Below, piece by piece: positions 1-12,357 of a DNA stretch of 64,000 nt. The first letter of the stretch is position 1. Every line of letters begins with the position of its first letter. A model generated the notes under the pieces. That model ran no database searches, had not been told where the DNA came from, and saw only the letters and a list, made by a program, of their open reading frames with translations. The position numbers and the translations under genes are program-made. The stretch is taken from positions 62,370,197 to 62,434,196 of the forward strand of contig CM040421.1 of the NCBI GenBank assembly GCA_022702705.1. Direction: 5' to 3'. The DNA comes from Papilionanthe hookeriana x Papilionanthe teres. Lineage: Eukaryota; Streptophyta; Magnoliopsida; Asparagales; Orchidaceae.

Positions 1-480
1 TAAATTACTCACGAAATATATTTAATTCTAATAAATAAAAATGAGTACATTCTCATAATAAATTTAAATGCACTCTAAATAATTTTCGACAGTTCTGACA
101 TGATTAACATACAATAATCCCTATAATTAAAAAATTCAAATAAGTTAAATGTGTTGTGAAAAACGACGACAATAAAATGAAAATTGGAATGAGAAAATCG
201 CAAAACAGCAGGAGACACACAGATTTATGTGGTTTGACAAATTGCCTACTTCTACGGAGTTGCAGAGGATTTCATTTCTTGGAGGATTACAAACCGGCGA
301 TCACGTCGACTTAGAAGATTACTCTCTCTCTACACCTCTAATCTCTCCTCTCTCACTCTCTCTACCAGAGATCCACCGCGAAGAGAAAAAACTGGGAAAA
401 ACTAGCCTAGCAATTACAGTGGACTAGGCTCCATCAATCTTCAACAAAAAGATTGATAGAAAATTTATTTGAATTTGAAA
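1..480. repeat. Dispersed repeat, copy 1 (possible Copia-type LTR fragment)
   Basis: This stretch is closely matched by 30206-30685: both share the AT-rich lead, the run around the cgacagttctgaca word, a tatgtggtttg / tccacggagttgcag section, a CT-rich stretch, and an end near gaaaatttatttgaattt. The word order (tgtggttt, then cctac, then ccacggagttg) resembles the end region of many plant Copia-type LTRs, which is recalled family knowledge and not checked. No coding sequence is supported. The copy begins at or before the window edge and its partner's flanks differ, so it behaves as a dispersed unit. Confidence 0.6.
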
Positions 481-2070
481 TTAGTCGAATTTCTTATAAG
501 ATATCCAACATAAAAGATTGAGCTTTTTTTTGTATTCCTCATTAATTTTGAACAATATAGCACAACCTTAGATTTTTTTTTTTATTATTTTTTTGATAAG
601 GTTCATTGAGCGTCTCCATTATCTGCATTACGATTATCATGAGGAAAATAATACACCACATATAATTCAACTAATTACTATTGTGAAAAGTTGTCAGTAA
701 CGACATCAGCTATTGACGCCACATGCTCTCAGGTACGAATAACTTTTGCTGGTTGTTGTATGTCGCCACCTTTCATCGGTCACTGAATCCCACATCCAAG
801 CATCCTTAGTTTAAAAGTTAAAACAATGAATATTGCATGCTTGAAACATTCTTTAGTCTGAACATCAAAATTTAGTTAGAACGGTTATTGCAAGAGCTTT
901 AACCTGTGACGGGGAACCCCATGCAAGCCACAATTAAATTTTGAAACTAATGACATCATGAGTTATACAATAAATGCAACAAAGAACTACTTAAAATGAA
1001 AATATTAATTGCTTTTAAATCACATAAAGCCTCTCACAGCTAATGGCGATCATGACATTAGACAACATGTACGTATAAAACGTAAATATAGGCTACAAAC
1101 AAAAGACAATAACTTTAGAAACAGCGCATGCAAGAGTTTGATTAGCTATTGTGTTTAGCTTTTCTAACCCTTTGGTTATATTGATTATTATAGAGCATGA
1201 CTGAAAATTTTGAAGAAAATTTAAAATAATAAAAACTAAATGATAAAAGATTTCCATGCATCGGGAATGGGAGGCCAGTAATGACCTACGACGCCAAATC
1301 TTAGTGGTCCTTTGGTCATTTTCAATTAAATTAGAATAGCCAAGTTTTACAGATTATACAAATTAATAATAAAATTAAAAACTTATTTGATGGATAAAAT
1401 AATTCAAATTAAATAAAATAAATTACCAAATTTAGCCCACTAAATCCTAAGGGAAGAGAAATCCCTAAGATGATTAAATTCAAATTTGCTTAAACCATAA
1501 AATAATACCTGAAAATAAAAAATTCAAATAAGCTGAATGATTCAAAGAACATTCATTTTAAGGACAAATAAGCTAAAAATTTTTTCTCTAAATAAAATGC
1601 ATCTCTAAACATTTAAGCCTAATTTTTTAATATATATTCCTCACAGAATGTGAAAACTTAGTTTGTGCTATGTTTCATGTAAACCATCAATGTACAATTA
1701 TTATCAATGTACAATAAAAAGGAGTAAACAAAACCTTAATTAAATATAAAATAAATATTTAAACCCTTCTTAAACTATAAAATTATTTTTTCTTATTTCA
1801 CCTCTATCATTTGAGTAGTAGGATGAAAAATTTATTGTGCATAATCTGCAATCAATTCCAAACATTATAATTTCATGAAAAAGAAAAGTGTCGATCATTT
1901 TGTTTTAATTCAATCAACAAGCAACGAAATAAAGACATGTCAAATTAAATTGGATGTACAAATAAAAAGTAAATATTGTAACAAATAGTAAAATATAACA
2001 TATTAGAATTGCTTACATATATTGGTATGTAACCAATGATCCTTCTCTAGAAAAAAAAAATGAAGAGAAC

Positions 2071-2073
<3 letters not shown>

Positions 2074-2131
<58 letters not shown>
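2074..2131. repeat. (TA)n microsatellite
   Basis: An uninterrupted TA dinucleotide run of about 58 bases sits immediately 3' of the stop codon of the minus-strand gene at 2134-2811, so it would be in its 3' UTR. The homologous place in unit 2 (about 5590-5608) has no TA run, so the expansion is specific to this copy. Confidence 0.95.
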
Positions 2132-2133
<2 letters not shown>

Positions 2134-2811
2134 TCAAACTAAGTTTAATCCTATTAATCTTTTCAAAGACGACCTCGAAATAAATAGCCCAACTCCTATG
2201 CATGCGACCCAAACACCCACATTTAACGCCCAACTAATACTTTTCCTCATCATTCGATATCCATCTTCTCTCCTTTTTTCCTTCACATAATCAAGATGAT
2301 CAAATCCTCCCATCTCATCTTTCTTATTTTGTGCTTCCGTCTCATCTTCCTCTTTTATTTCCTGCAACGTAGGATTGAATCTTTTTCTCCTTAGCTTCAT
2401 CCGCTCTCGCATAAGAAGCCCTTGCTTTGTCACTAGACTTATCTCCGCCCATTCTGATAGGTTGATTTCTTCACATCGCAGCTCCCATCTTTCACCTCGT
2501 CGGAAAATCCCTTGTAGAGCTTTCTTTCCCTGGATCCAGACCTCAAAGCGAATCTCATTGCCAATACAAACTTGATTTGAACTTGCAAATACTACCTCTG
2601 ATTCGTTAGTGATATCCATCGATCGGACACGACAAAGTTCTATTAGAGTCTCTTTATTAGCAGGGACGTTGGTGCCATTAACTGCCAATGTAGTTTCATT
2701 AATTCTAGGAAGGTAAACTAATGATATCTTTTGTGGGAGATGGGATCTTCGATTCGGGGGGATGGTAAGATGGAGTTTGAAATATTGGAACTCAAGAGCA
2801 ATGTGATCCAT
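2134..2811 (-). CDS. Plant protein of unknown function with a C-terminal membrane segment
   Basis: This is an intact single-exon frame of 225 codons, ATG at 2811 and TGA at 2134-2136. The N-terminal 120 residues look like a small beta-rich soluble domain (VYLPRINETTLAVNG, then RFEVWIQGKKALQGIFRRGE). Residues about 130-190 are highly charged with an acidic EEDETEAQ stretch. Residues about 192-212 (WALNVGVWVACIGVGLFIS) form one hydrophobic helix close to the C terminus, consistent with a tail-anchored protein facing the cytosol. From memory this resembles a plant family carried in databases as 'erythronate-4-phosphate dehydrogenase family protein', a name that probably does not reflect function. 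That match is not verified. A TATA-like box lies about 100 bases upstream (2911-2922). A dead tandem copy lies at 5611-6288. Function is unknown. Confidence 0.75.
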   Translation of the reverse strand: MDHIALEFQYFKLHLTIPPNRRSHLPQKISLVYLPRINETTLAVNGTNVPANKETLIELCRVRSMDITNESEVVFASSNQVCIGNEIRFEVWIQGKKALQGIFRRGERWELRCEEINLSEWAEISLVTKQGLLMRERMKLRRKRFNPTLQEIKEEDETEAQNKKDEMGGFDHLDYVKEKRREDGYRMMRKSISWALNVGVWVACIGVGLFISRSSLKRLIGLNLV

Positions 2812-2910
2812 TATGAAGAATGGACAACAAATCTCTTTTGCTTTCCTTTTTATTATATTTTTTTTTCTTATGAACTATTCTCTCTTCGGAGTGTAAGATG
2901 GCCACCCCAT

Positions 2911-2922
2911 TATATATTTATA
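2911..2922 (-). promoter_or_regulatory. TATA box of the minus-strand host-like gene
   Basis: On the minus strand this reads TATAAATATATA, about 100 bases upstream of the ATG at 2811. That spacing leaves room for a start site about 30 bases downstream and a 5' UTR of about 70 bases. The unit 2 copy keeps only a weaker CTATAAATC version near 6390. Confidence 0.55.
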
Positions 2923-3849
2923 GGGAGCACATAGGAGGAGAGATTTAAGGTTTAGATAAAAAAAATGTGATTTTATCAATGACACGTTGCGGCTTTGTTT
3001 TTGGAAATTTTGAATTGTCTTTGGTATAATAGAAAGCCTGTAAACTTGATGTCGTGGCAAAAGTACATATTTTTTTATGGTCCAACACTCCACTTTTTCA
3101 GGCTATATTTTAGAACTGCTTTGGCCCTTTCAAATCAATATTTTAACCACGAGTTCAAATTTTTATTTCTTTAAATCATGCAAATAAAAAAGATTTACAT
3201 ATACATCACACAATTTCTATGTATTTATTGCTTGAAAAGGCTCTTTCTTAATTTATTTGGTATTTGATCATCAAACGTTCGAAAAATTCTACTTAAGTAT
3301 GCTTTCATTATGAATGAAGAATTTTAAAATGATATTAGTCTAAAGCTAAAATGAAACTATTTTTTATATGTGCAGTAAAATTTTTTTGGATGATCTATGT
3401 GAATTTAAATGCGTTTGTATTTTGCGAGCTCAATTCTACTTTGAAATTCCTTAGTTACTCTATCTTATTTAATGCACAATTTGAACTTTTTTGTACGTTT
3501 TATTAACTTTGACCAATATAGCACAACCTATATTTTTGTTTGATAAAGTTCATTGAGAATGTCTCCATTATGTGGTGTTTATTTCATGGAAGGTCGTGTT
3601 CTAGCTAAGAAAAATTACACGGGCAAATATTGTTTATGAAACAGATGATAATTTGATTCCAAAGAACAATATATCCTTTTGTCATATTTTATAACATATG
3701 CAACAATTTGTGACAAGGAAAACAATTCAACCCATATAATTCAAATACATCACTCATGTGAAAAGTTATCGGTGGCCACATCTCACATGCCATAGGTTAC
3801 AAATAAATTTTGTTAGTTGCTGCATATCGTCGCCTTTCATCGGCCACCA

Positions 3850-4610
3850 AATGCCGATGAAAGGCGGTGAGGGATAGTGGTGATTTTGAAATTGAGGAGT
3901 TTTAAGAGACATTTTGAAGGACATAGTGGTGATTCCAAGAAATTGAGGAGTTTTAAGAGACATAGTGGTGATTCCAAGAAATTGAGGAGTTCTAGAGCTT
4001 CACATGAATCCCATGAACAATCCCAGTATGATCCCAAATCCTTTAAGCGACAACTAGTAGATACTCGATCTACTCCAACTGTCAAGTGATCAAAGATAGA
4101 ATTTAGTTTGGGTAGAAGGTGGTGAGGGATAGAGTTTATGCTTGCTCATATAGGCTTGACAAAGCTTCAAGTGTGAGAGAGTCAAATTCAAATTGATTGG
4201 ATCAAACTTCTATCCAAACTATGCTCGATAAGAGAGCTTTCATCAAACTGTAGAATTAGAGGTTGAGCTCTTGGAGAAGGAAGCCTCTTTGGAGCTTGGA
4301 AAGGCTTTGAGAATGAAAGGTTATGTTGTGGAGGATGGTTTAGACTGAATTCCCCTACTGCACTGCTTCCCATAAATCAAGGCCAAAAGCGAAATGTGCC
4401 TTCAGCTAAGGCGGACTATGCATGTAGTAAAAGTAATAATCACGCCTTTAAACAAGTCCAATTTGAGAAGATTTGATCACATATGAACTACCCCTAAGAG
4501 TTTGGAGAGTTAGAAAGGCTGAGGACGTGGTGTGCTTGTTAAAAAGAATTCCAACTTTCAACAAAGCGAAAGAAGAGAGCTCAGTCACCTTCCTTTGACC
4601 TGCTTGGTTT
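3850..4610. other. Unit 2-specific segment absent from unit 1
   Basis: Unit 1 passes directly from the tttcatcgg word (about 775) to the tgcttgaaacattc region (about 838). Unit 2 has about 760 extra bases between the corresponding points. The segment has a short 39-bp tandem repeat at its left end and a ggtgagggatag word at both about 3865 and about 4122. Short open frames exist on both strands (for example 3877-4089) but show no recognisable domain. Its nature is unknown; a degenerate non-autonomous transposon is possible. Confidence 0.5.
3876..3996. repeat. Short tandem repeat, 39-bp unit
   Basis: The unit starting aaattgaggagttttaagag and ending gtggtgattccaag occurs about 2.6 times, at 3889, 3940 and 3979. 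The first copy has a 12-base internal addition. All frames through it are repetitive, so open frames here are not evidence of a gene. Confidence 0.85.
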
Positions 4611-5610
4611 AAAAAATAATGTTGCTGAATATTTCATACTTGAAAATTTTCTTAGTTTAATGCATCATAATTTAGTCAGAACTTTTGTTGCATGAGCTTT
4701 AACTTGTGACGGGGAACTCCATGGATTCAATCCATAATTAAAATTTAAAAATATTCACATAATGAATTATACAAGAAGTGCAACATATACCTACATCAAA
4801 CAAAATAAAGTTAAATCGATGTCAAATAAAATGTGAATATAGGCTGACAACGAAGTCAGTACTTTTAGAAACAACCCTTGCAAGAGATTCATTAGCTATT
4901 GCGTATAATTTTTCTAGTTTTTTTAGTACATTGATTATTAGGGAGCATAATTTAAATTTTGAAGCAAATTTAACGTAGATGATAAAAGATTTTCATGCAT
5001 CCAAATAAAATGCATCTATTATTATCAAATTTGCTAATTTTGATGCTATAGTGCAAGTTTAAGGTACTTTTCTTATAATTTTCTCCCCATATATTGTGTG
5101 AGCTTGATTTGTACTATGTTTAATGTAAACCATCAATGTATAAGTATTATCAATGGACAATAAAGCAGAGTATAAATAGCTTAATTAAATATAAAATAAT
5201 TTTTTAAGCTACTGTTAAAAAATAAGGTCATTTTTTTCTTATTTCACCGGTATCATATGAGTAGTAGTAGGATGAAAATTTTCTTGTACATAAGCTGCAA
5301 TCAACTGCATTATAAATTATGATTATCTTGAAATATAAGCATATTTGTAAATATTTGATATGTTACACTATTTACAATTATTCAAATTCCTTAAGAAAAA
5401 ATTGTGAATCGGTTTGTTTTAATTCTTTCAATCAACAAAAAGACAAGTTAAATCAAATTGGATTGACATATAAAATGTAAATATTGCAGCATTAGGTTAT
5501 ATTTAGGAAAGAAACAAAAGGTAAATTAAAACAAGTATTAGAACTGCTTACATATATTGTTATGCAAATCTAGAAGAAAATTGAAGAGAATTCAACACAT
5601 TAATAGATTC

Positions 5611-6288
5611 TCAAAATAACATTAATCCTACTAATATTTTCAATGAAGACCTTCAAATAAGTAGCCCAACTCCTATGCATGCCATCCAAACACCCATTTT
5701 TACTGCCCAACTAAAATTTTTCCTCGCTATTCTGTCTCCATCTTCCATCCTATTTTTCCATCACATAATTCAAACGATCAAATCTTCCCATCTCAGCTTT
5801 CATTTTTTATGCCTCCGTCTCATCTTCTTCTTTTATTACCGACAAAATAAGATAAAATCATTTTCTCCTTGGTTTCATTTACTTTTGTATCAAAAACCCT
5901 TGCTTTTAATCACACTTATATGTGCCCATTCTGGCATGTTGATGTCTTCGCAGCCTAGCTCCCATTATGCACCTCTTCAGAAAATCCCTGGTAGTGCTTT
6001 CTCTTCATGGATCCAAACTTCAAAGGGAAGCCCATTTCCAATACAAACTCGATATGAACTTGCAAACACTACCGAAGATTTGTGAGTGATATTTGTCGAT
6101 CAAACGCGAAAATGATCCATAAGAACATTATTGTTAGCATGGATGTTGGCGCCATTAATTTGTAATGGAGCTTCATTATCTTTAGAACTGTAGACTAATG
6201 TTATTTTTTCTGAGAGACGGGATCGTCAGTTTTGGTGGGTTGTGAGATAGATTTTGACAGATTGGAGTTCTAAAGTAATGTGATCCAT
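5611..6288 (-). pseudogene. Dead tandem copy of the 2134-2811 gene
   Basis: This aligns end to end with the intact copy and keeps exactly the same 678-base length from ATG (6286-6288) to the terminal TGA position (5611-5613), so net indel is zero. The frame is closed by TGA at codon 21 (6226-6228), codon 63 (6100-6102) and codon 104 (5977-5979), and TAA at codon 108 (5965-5967). Further stops follow. The three TGA codons each replace a CGA arginine codon of the intact copy, consistent with deamination of methylated CpG. An apparent 136-codon frame on the opposite strand (5675-6085) is a shadow of this pseudogene. Confidence 0.9.
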
Positions 6289-6465
6289 TATGAAGAATGG
6301 AAACTAATCCCTTTTACTTTTATTATTGCTTAGAATTTTCTTTTCTCCTTAAGTATTCTCTCTTTGGAGTTTAAGATGGCAACTCCCACGATTGATTTAT
6401 AGAAAACACCTTAGAGAGAGATAGAATGAGAGATTTAGGGTTTCGATAAAAAAAATGTGATTTTA

Positions 6466-6470
6466 TCTAT
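6466..6470. repeat. Target site duplication TCTAT, left copy
   Basis: TCTAT directly precedes the LTR start TGTTAACC and recurs at 12353-12357 after the LTR end CCGACA. Unit 1 has the uninterrupted equivalent (ttttatcaatgacac) at about 2973. Confidence 0.9.
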
Positions 6471-9400
6471 TGTTAACCTCACTTTTGGTTGAGGTCTAGT
6501 CTCTCTTTTAGAATAGCCTAGGGTCTAGTCATAGGACTCTCCTGGTGAATTTCTTAGAAGACTAGTCTTGGAACCCATCCCCTTTAGAAATTCAAACTTT
6601 TCTCACTTCAATGGAGTTTTCATTTGCTTAAGGCCTAACCTGCAGCTCCTGGGAGGAAGAGGCCAAGCATAAGGAAGCCCAGAGGAAGTCTTCTATACGT
6701 GGTCAGACCTTAAGATTTACCCTGGAAGTCTGAAGCTTTCACCATACACACACTTCACACTCACAACCCTAAATAAAGCACATCCCACTTTGATCTCCTA
6801 ACTCTTTAGAAACTGGTCCAACCCTATGCCTATGGCTAAAGAGGTTGGAACCAACACATAGAGGACCAAATGAGGGTTTTCTTTGGTTCATGGCTCAACC
6901 TAAAAAATCTCATACTACTCACCTCCAATCAATCTTAATTTTTCAAAAATTTCAATTTTTGACCCATTGCCCCTAAATCTGCCCAAAATGCCCCTAAACC
7001 CTAAAAGCCCCCAAAATTTCCAAAATTACCCAAATTACCTATTTTTCTCCAAAATTATTTCAAAATACTCCCTACAACTCAAATTTACCAAAATTAACCA
7101 AATTTACCAAAATTTCAAAAATAGCCCCAAAATTTGCAAAATTACCAAAATACCACTCCTAGCCCAAAAATCCAAAAATACCAAAAATTCTCAAAACCTT
7201 CTAAATATTCCCAATTTCATTTCTCTCAACTACCACATGACCTAATTTGACCAATTTAGCCTAATTCATCCAAAAGCCCCAATTTGACTCATTTAACCTA
7301 AAACTACCTAAATTAAACCCAATGTCCACAAAATTGACCCCAATCTTGCTCAATTTCAATTACAAAATTTAATTCAACATTCTAGCCTCAATCTAAACCA
7401 AATCATAATCCAATTTGACCCACATTTGAGCTCAATCTTACTTGAATTCTAAAATCCCCAATTTTGACCAAGTGACCCATATCACCTAAATTAAACTCAA
7501 TGTAAATCAATTTCCCCTCAATTTGAATTCCAAACTTCTCAAAACATTCCCCTATGCGAAATTCAACATTAAATTGTCCCTAATTTGGGCCTAAGCCTCA
7601 TACAAGCCCAACTTAGCCAAAATCCCCAAATTTGCCCTAAATTTGTCACGTGTTCAAAATCCATCAAATTGAGTGCCCAAATCCCAAAATCTCTACCCAA
7701 TTAATGTTGAAAACTCTTTTTGACATCCCCCTAGACCATTTGAAACCCTCAATTGGACTTAGACCCAAACCTAAACCCAAGCTAACCCAACTTACCCCAA
7801 ATAGGCCAAAATCCCAAATTAAGCCAAATTGAACTCCCAAACCTATTCAAAACCACTCCAATCCCCTTTCAAACACTTTATGACAATCATATACATCATT
7901 TTGAACAACAAATTGGGTATATCCCAAGCTCAAACCAAACCTAGCCCAATCTAAACCCAATATGACCTAAATTGCACCCATGACCCAATGTCAACAAATT
8001 GAACCAAATTGAACAAATTGGCTCCACCATATCCAACCTTGGGACCCTAGGGACCAGCCAAGACCAGCTAAACCCAAGTCCATTGAGCCATGGACCAAAG
8101 GTCCCTCACTTAGGAACAATGGACTTCACCTTTTTTGGCTAACCCATAACTCCCTTAACCCTCAAGTAAGCAACCCAATCAATGGCACTGAGCTCCGCTC
8201 TTAACTCCCATCAGCCTTTCGGCCAACATCTCTATCCTTGCCGGCCACCCTAGCCACCGGAACAACTAAGCCCGAGCGTCCCCATACCACTTTAAACCCA
8301 AAATTTAACTTTGTCAGTGAGACATTCCTTCAGTGATCAATGGCACTGCTCAACCTTCACCTTAGGTGGCCTAAAGCACCCAAATTAAAGCCCTGAGATC
8401 CACCCATTGGCCATGGTTATAAAATCCATCCTTCACGACCAATAGGGGCTGCTGAAGTTTTCTCAAGGAAAATCTGTCAAAACTTCACCTATGCTTCCCT
8501 GTGACCTTTGAGTGCAAGTTCACCATCCTCAGCCATTGAATCCCACCATCCATAGCCAATTTCTCTATTGAAAATCTAGCTGAAACTAGGGCAAATATCA
8601 CCACAACTCCACAGTGCACAATACTCAAATTAATTGTACCCACACCTTCACAGCACTGAATGAAGAAGATCCCCCATCAAAACCACTTCACAAAGAGCCT
8701 CTGTGCCAGAATTTGATCAACAGCTGAAATCAGCCTTGGTCAAATTCACGTCTAGTCATTTCACCACAATAAAAGGCTTCATCTAGAGGTTCGTTGGGAC
8801 CAATCAAAGCTGCTACAACCATCTGATTGAGGCCTCCCCTCTTAGACAAAGATATTGAACTTCACCTTCATCTCGAGCTTGTTTAGATTCTCCATACATG
8901 TTGGGTCAATTTCAGGCTAGGTTAGCCATATAGATAGGTTCGTCTAGGTCAGATAAAGCTCTAGGAATAAACCCCATGAAATTTGGTTAAGTCTAGCTCG
9001 ATTTTTTAAGTCCAGAAGGTGGACGGCTCTCAGGATAAACCAGTCGAAGACGATGAAGGGACGGTGTTGAATCATGCGTGTAATGGACGGATGGCTGAGA
9101 TTGCACCGGACAAAACACTAAGAAATAAATCACGGAGCTGACTCAGATGGCGACGTCGAATCAGGGAGCGTCACGTGGTCTTTCGGAGCTTCCTAGGATC
9201 CAGTCAGTGTCGTGTGTTTAAGTGAGAAAATATGGAATTTTTTTGAATTATTTAAATTAGTGGAAATTTAAAAATCCGTAACTTGGTGTAGAAAAATCAT
9301 AAAAATAAAAAAAATTACTCTAATGCTCAGTGAATAGAGGAGAATAATGTGAAAATGATTTGAAGTTTATTTGATGAATATTTTATTTTTAATTAATTAA

Positions 9401-12352
9401 ATACTATCTGGAGTCTTTTAATTCTCCATTGTCATAATCATGTCACTATGGCTTGATATTTGGGGATCTTGATCTCTCTGTTTTAGGGAATCTTCCCTGA
9501 TTTTTCTAAAGTCATAGGAGATCTCTAGACATAGATCTCTATTTTTCAAATTATCAAATCTATTTTGGTATAAAAATTGTAATAATTAAAATAAAGATAA
9601 AAAAATACAAACTAAAATTTGGTAGGTTACTTAAGACTAGTAGACCCTATGAAAAATGTAAACTTGGTCGAACTCATTAAGTATAACCCTAATGGATTAA
9701 AACCTAAAACTCAAATAAAAATAAATCAGATTAACTATAAATACAAATAATCTAAAAATTACTCTCTACTATAATTTAAGCTCAGGGAAACTCCCCATAA
9801 AAATTTCAAGTCAAATGGAGTTAATTTAAATGCTTAAATGAATTTTTCGAGTTAAATCACATTTTTGGCAATTATATAATTAAAATAATTAAAATACACT
9901 TCAAACAATTACCAAATTGATTTTGGGAGTCATCTGTGATTAGAGGAATATCTGAAAAATAAAATTGTAATTAAGATAATATTTTCTTTTTTAAGCATTA
10001 TTTTAATATTTAAATAAATAAAAAATTTAATAAAAATCACAATATTAATAAAATTGTTGGTAATATTCCAAATTATCTCTTAATCATTTAGGAACAATTG
10101 GGGTAATTTTCCTAACTCCATAAATGAAGATATTAAATTTTAAAGGAATAAAATCAATATCTAAAAGCTAAAAAATGAATTTCCTTAACTTTCCACCAAA
10201 ATAATTCTAAAAATTAAAATTAAAATAAAAAAATATGAACTCTATTTCTCTGGGTTCCCTAATCTTAGAGAGATTCAAGAAAAATATAAAACTTAATTTT
10301 CAACCCCTAAAATATTTAATAATTAATTAATACTTCAGAAATTAAACTAATTTTAATAATTAAATGAAAGATCAACATAAAAATATACTAGCTCTACCTC
10401 TAATAAAAATTTCAAAGCCAAAGGCTTTGTTTTGGTCAAGTTATTGAATTTTCATTAAAAATCTCTATTTTTGCATTAAAATAATTATATAAATTATATT
10501 AATTTTTGAATAATCACATTTTCTCATCTAATGTTTTAATTGACCCATGGGTGGGGTAGCATATAAATTTTGAAGTCATTTGTGTTAAATTTAAAGAATT
10601 ATGAAGTGATAAAGGCCATTAGGGGCAAAAGTGTAATTTTGAAGAATTTAGTCTTAATCAACATTTAGGATTAATTAAAGTTGGAAATGGGCAATGAATG
10701 ATCTTAATTATTATGTTTGAATGATTGAAAGATAAAGGGATAATTGGTAGAAACCCATCTCATTTTTGTCATATTAAAAAGATAAAGTTTATGATTTAAT
10801 TAATTATTATAACTTGGAGGAAAAATTAAATTAAATAATCCTTAAGGTTAGGGGTAGGTTTTGGAAGATGATAACTCACTAATCCAACACCCCTTTATTT
10901 GATGTTTAAATAATAGCTGATTGATTTGATAAGAATCATGTTCATACAGCTAAACCTTTCCAAACATTACAAAATATACCCACTGAAATCTTAAGGGCTT
11001 GGTAGCGAGGCGAGGCTTAACTGGAAAATTGACTAATAAGGATTAGAAAAGGAAACACGATTAATCTTAAACCACTTTTGAAACACTAAAAGCCCATCAA
11101 AATTGATTAAATTCTTCCATAAATTAAGTTTGCCTATAAAGGCCCCACTTACATAATTCATAAGTGAAATATCAAAAATAACTACCCCACCTTTTGTAGG
11201 TGAAATTTGGTCCATAATTTACCCCACCTTTCGGGATAATCGAAAAAAGTTGTGGTGTCGGAATGATGGGTGTCGGGATGATGGAATGGTGGGATCTTAA
11301 CCGGTTCTGCTAAATCAACCTAAATATTGTCCCATAATAAGACATTAAGACGCCTCAAATCAAAAACTTTCAAAACATGACACTTCTCTTTTTTTTACAA
11401 TTGACACTTCTTTAAACTAAACCTGCTACGACGAGGAGCTGGAAGCATGCATAGTGCGCAGCATGGCCATCTTCAGCAGCAAATCTCCTTAGAAATTTGA
11501 ACAACAAGCCATAGGACTTCGAGGTAGCTTTCCCAGTGTGGCATAAACCCTCGCCTTATCACCTTAGGCCATTGCATGACCATGTTGTGCAATATAAGCC
11601 GTAACTCATCTTAGGATTCTATGGTTGCCATCTTGTATGACATAAACCCTCCCATCTTCTAGGCTAGTCACATGATTGGTATCAAGTGAGTGTAAGCTCT
11701 AAATAATAAAATTAACAGGATGAAACAGCAAATAAATATTCAAAATTGAAGCCAAACAATAGGACAGTTCGGGAAAACACCAAGATCTCTATTGGATCTA
11801 TGTCTTTCCCCTAGTCTTTCCTTCCTTTGGATTCCTACAAAAAATTGTTCTGAAATTTGAGCCACTCACCTATTGAATCTCCTATTACCACATTTTCTTG
11901 AGGAACCTTACCCTGTTAGAAGTCAAGAATACAAATGTTTCCTGATCTATATCAAGAGTTATCTTAGGAGACTTTGGTTACCTAAGATGTAATTAATTAT
12001 AGGGGCTTGCCATTATGAGAAACTAAAAGACCCCACATTAATATAAATCCTATCTAATTCCTTCATATTATATAGAGGAAATTTTTGGTTGACATAAATG
12101 GTTGGCAGACCAAACGGATATCATAGATTCTTTAGTTTATTTGATCAAGTCTCACTACCAAGCAATGTGTCCATTCTTCAGGATAGACACATAGCTTATA
12201 ACAAAGTGCTTGATTATTTTAAACTATCGATTATATGAGATCAGTTTAATTTCATATTTTAAAATTAAAAAAATGATATTTTTCTGAAATTATATTATTA
12301 AATTAAATCTGCACCATATAAAAACATGAAGGATTCACTTTAACAACCGACA
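6471..12352 (+). mobile_element. Solo LTR (5882 bp) of an old Ogre-like subfamily
   Basis: Begins TGTTAACCTCA, ends CCGACA, and is flanked by a 5-bp duplication (TCTAT) with no internal retrotransposon genes, so it is a solo LTR. Its internal order matches the LTRs of the large element: a terminal hairpin (about 6474-6495), a G-poor C-rich section (6920-8000), a promoter-like middle with a short GC-rich patch (about 9000-9210), a long AT-rich half (9230-11000), a gctacgacgaggagctggaagcatg-like section (about 11430), and the conserved taagatgtaattaattatag block near 11976. It lacks the long (AATTA)n array of the younger LTRs. It is strongly diverged, hence old. No coding sequence is supported; frames such as 6967-7245 are low complexity. 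Confidence 0.85.
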
Positions 12353-12357
12353 TCTAT
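12353..12357. repeat. Target site duplication TCTAT, right copy
   Basis: Right-hand partner of 6466-6470. The sequence after it (gacatcttggggctttc) resumes the alignment with unit 1 at about 2978. Confidence 0.9.

Larger units (their letters stand above)
530..3480. repeat. Duplication unit 1 (carries the intact host-like gene)
   Basis: Unit 1 is collinear with a second, more decayed unit starting near 3490. Landmarks shared in order are: a caatatagcacaacct word (about 552 and 3519), a ttcattgag / tctccatta section, a gtgacggggaac word (about 907 and 4707), the gtagtaggatgaaaa stretch (about 1815 and 5262), the gene (2134-2811 and 5611-6288), and the gattttatc...gggctttg-like flank (about 2971 and 6459, continuing at 12358 in unit 2). 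The non-genic part 530-2070 is AT-rich and holds nothing else I can support. The part 2930-3480 is also non-coding. Confidence 0.8.
3490..6470. repeat. Duplication unit 2, first part
   Basis: A diverged copy of unit 1 in the same orientation. It continues, after removal of transposable insertions, at 12358-12828, 22740-22914 and 29953 onward. It contains the pseudogene at 5611-6288. Bases 4620-5600 are AT-rich, aligned with unit 1, and without a supported gene. Confidence 0.8.

Noticed and set aside
5675..6085. 136-codon plus-strand frame
   Set aside because: Exact antisense of the pseudogene at 5611-6288; hydrophobic content comes from the complementary strand.
6967..7245. 92-codon frame rich in Asn, Pro and Lys
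   Set aside because: Low-complexity cccaaaatt-type LTR sequence; equivalent frames occur wherever this section is found.
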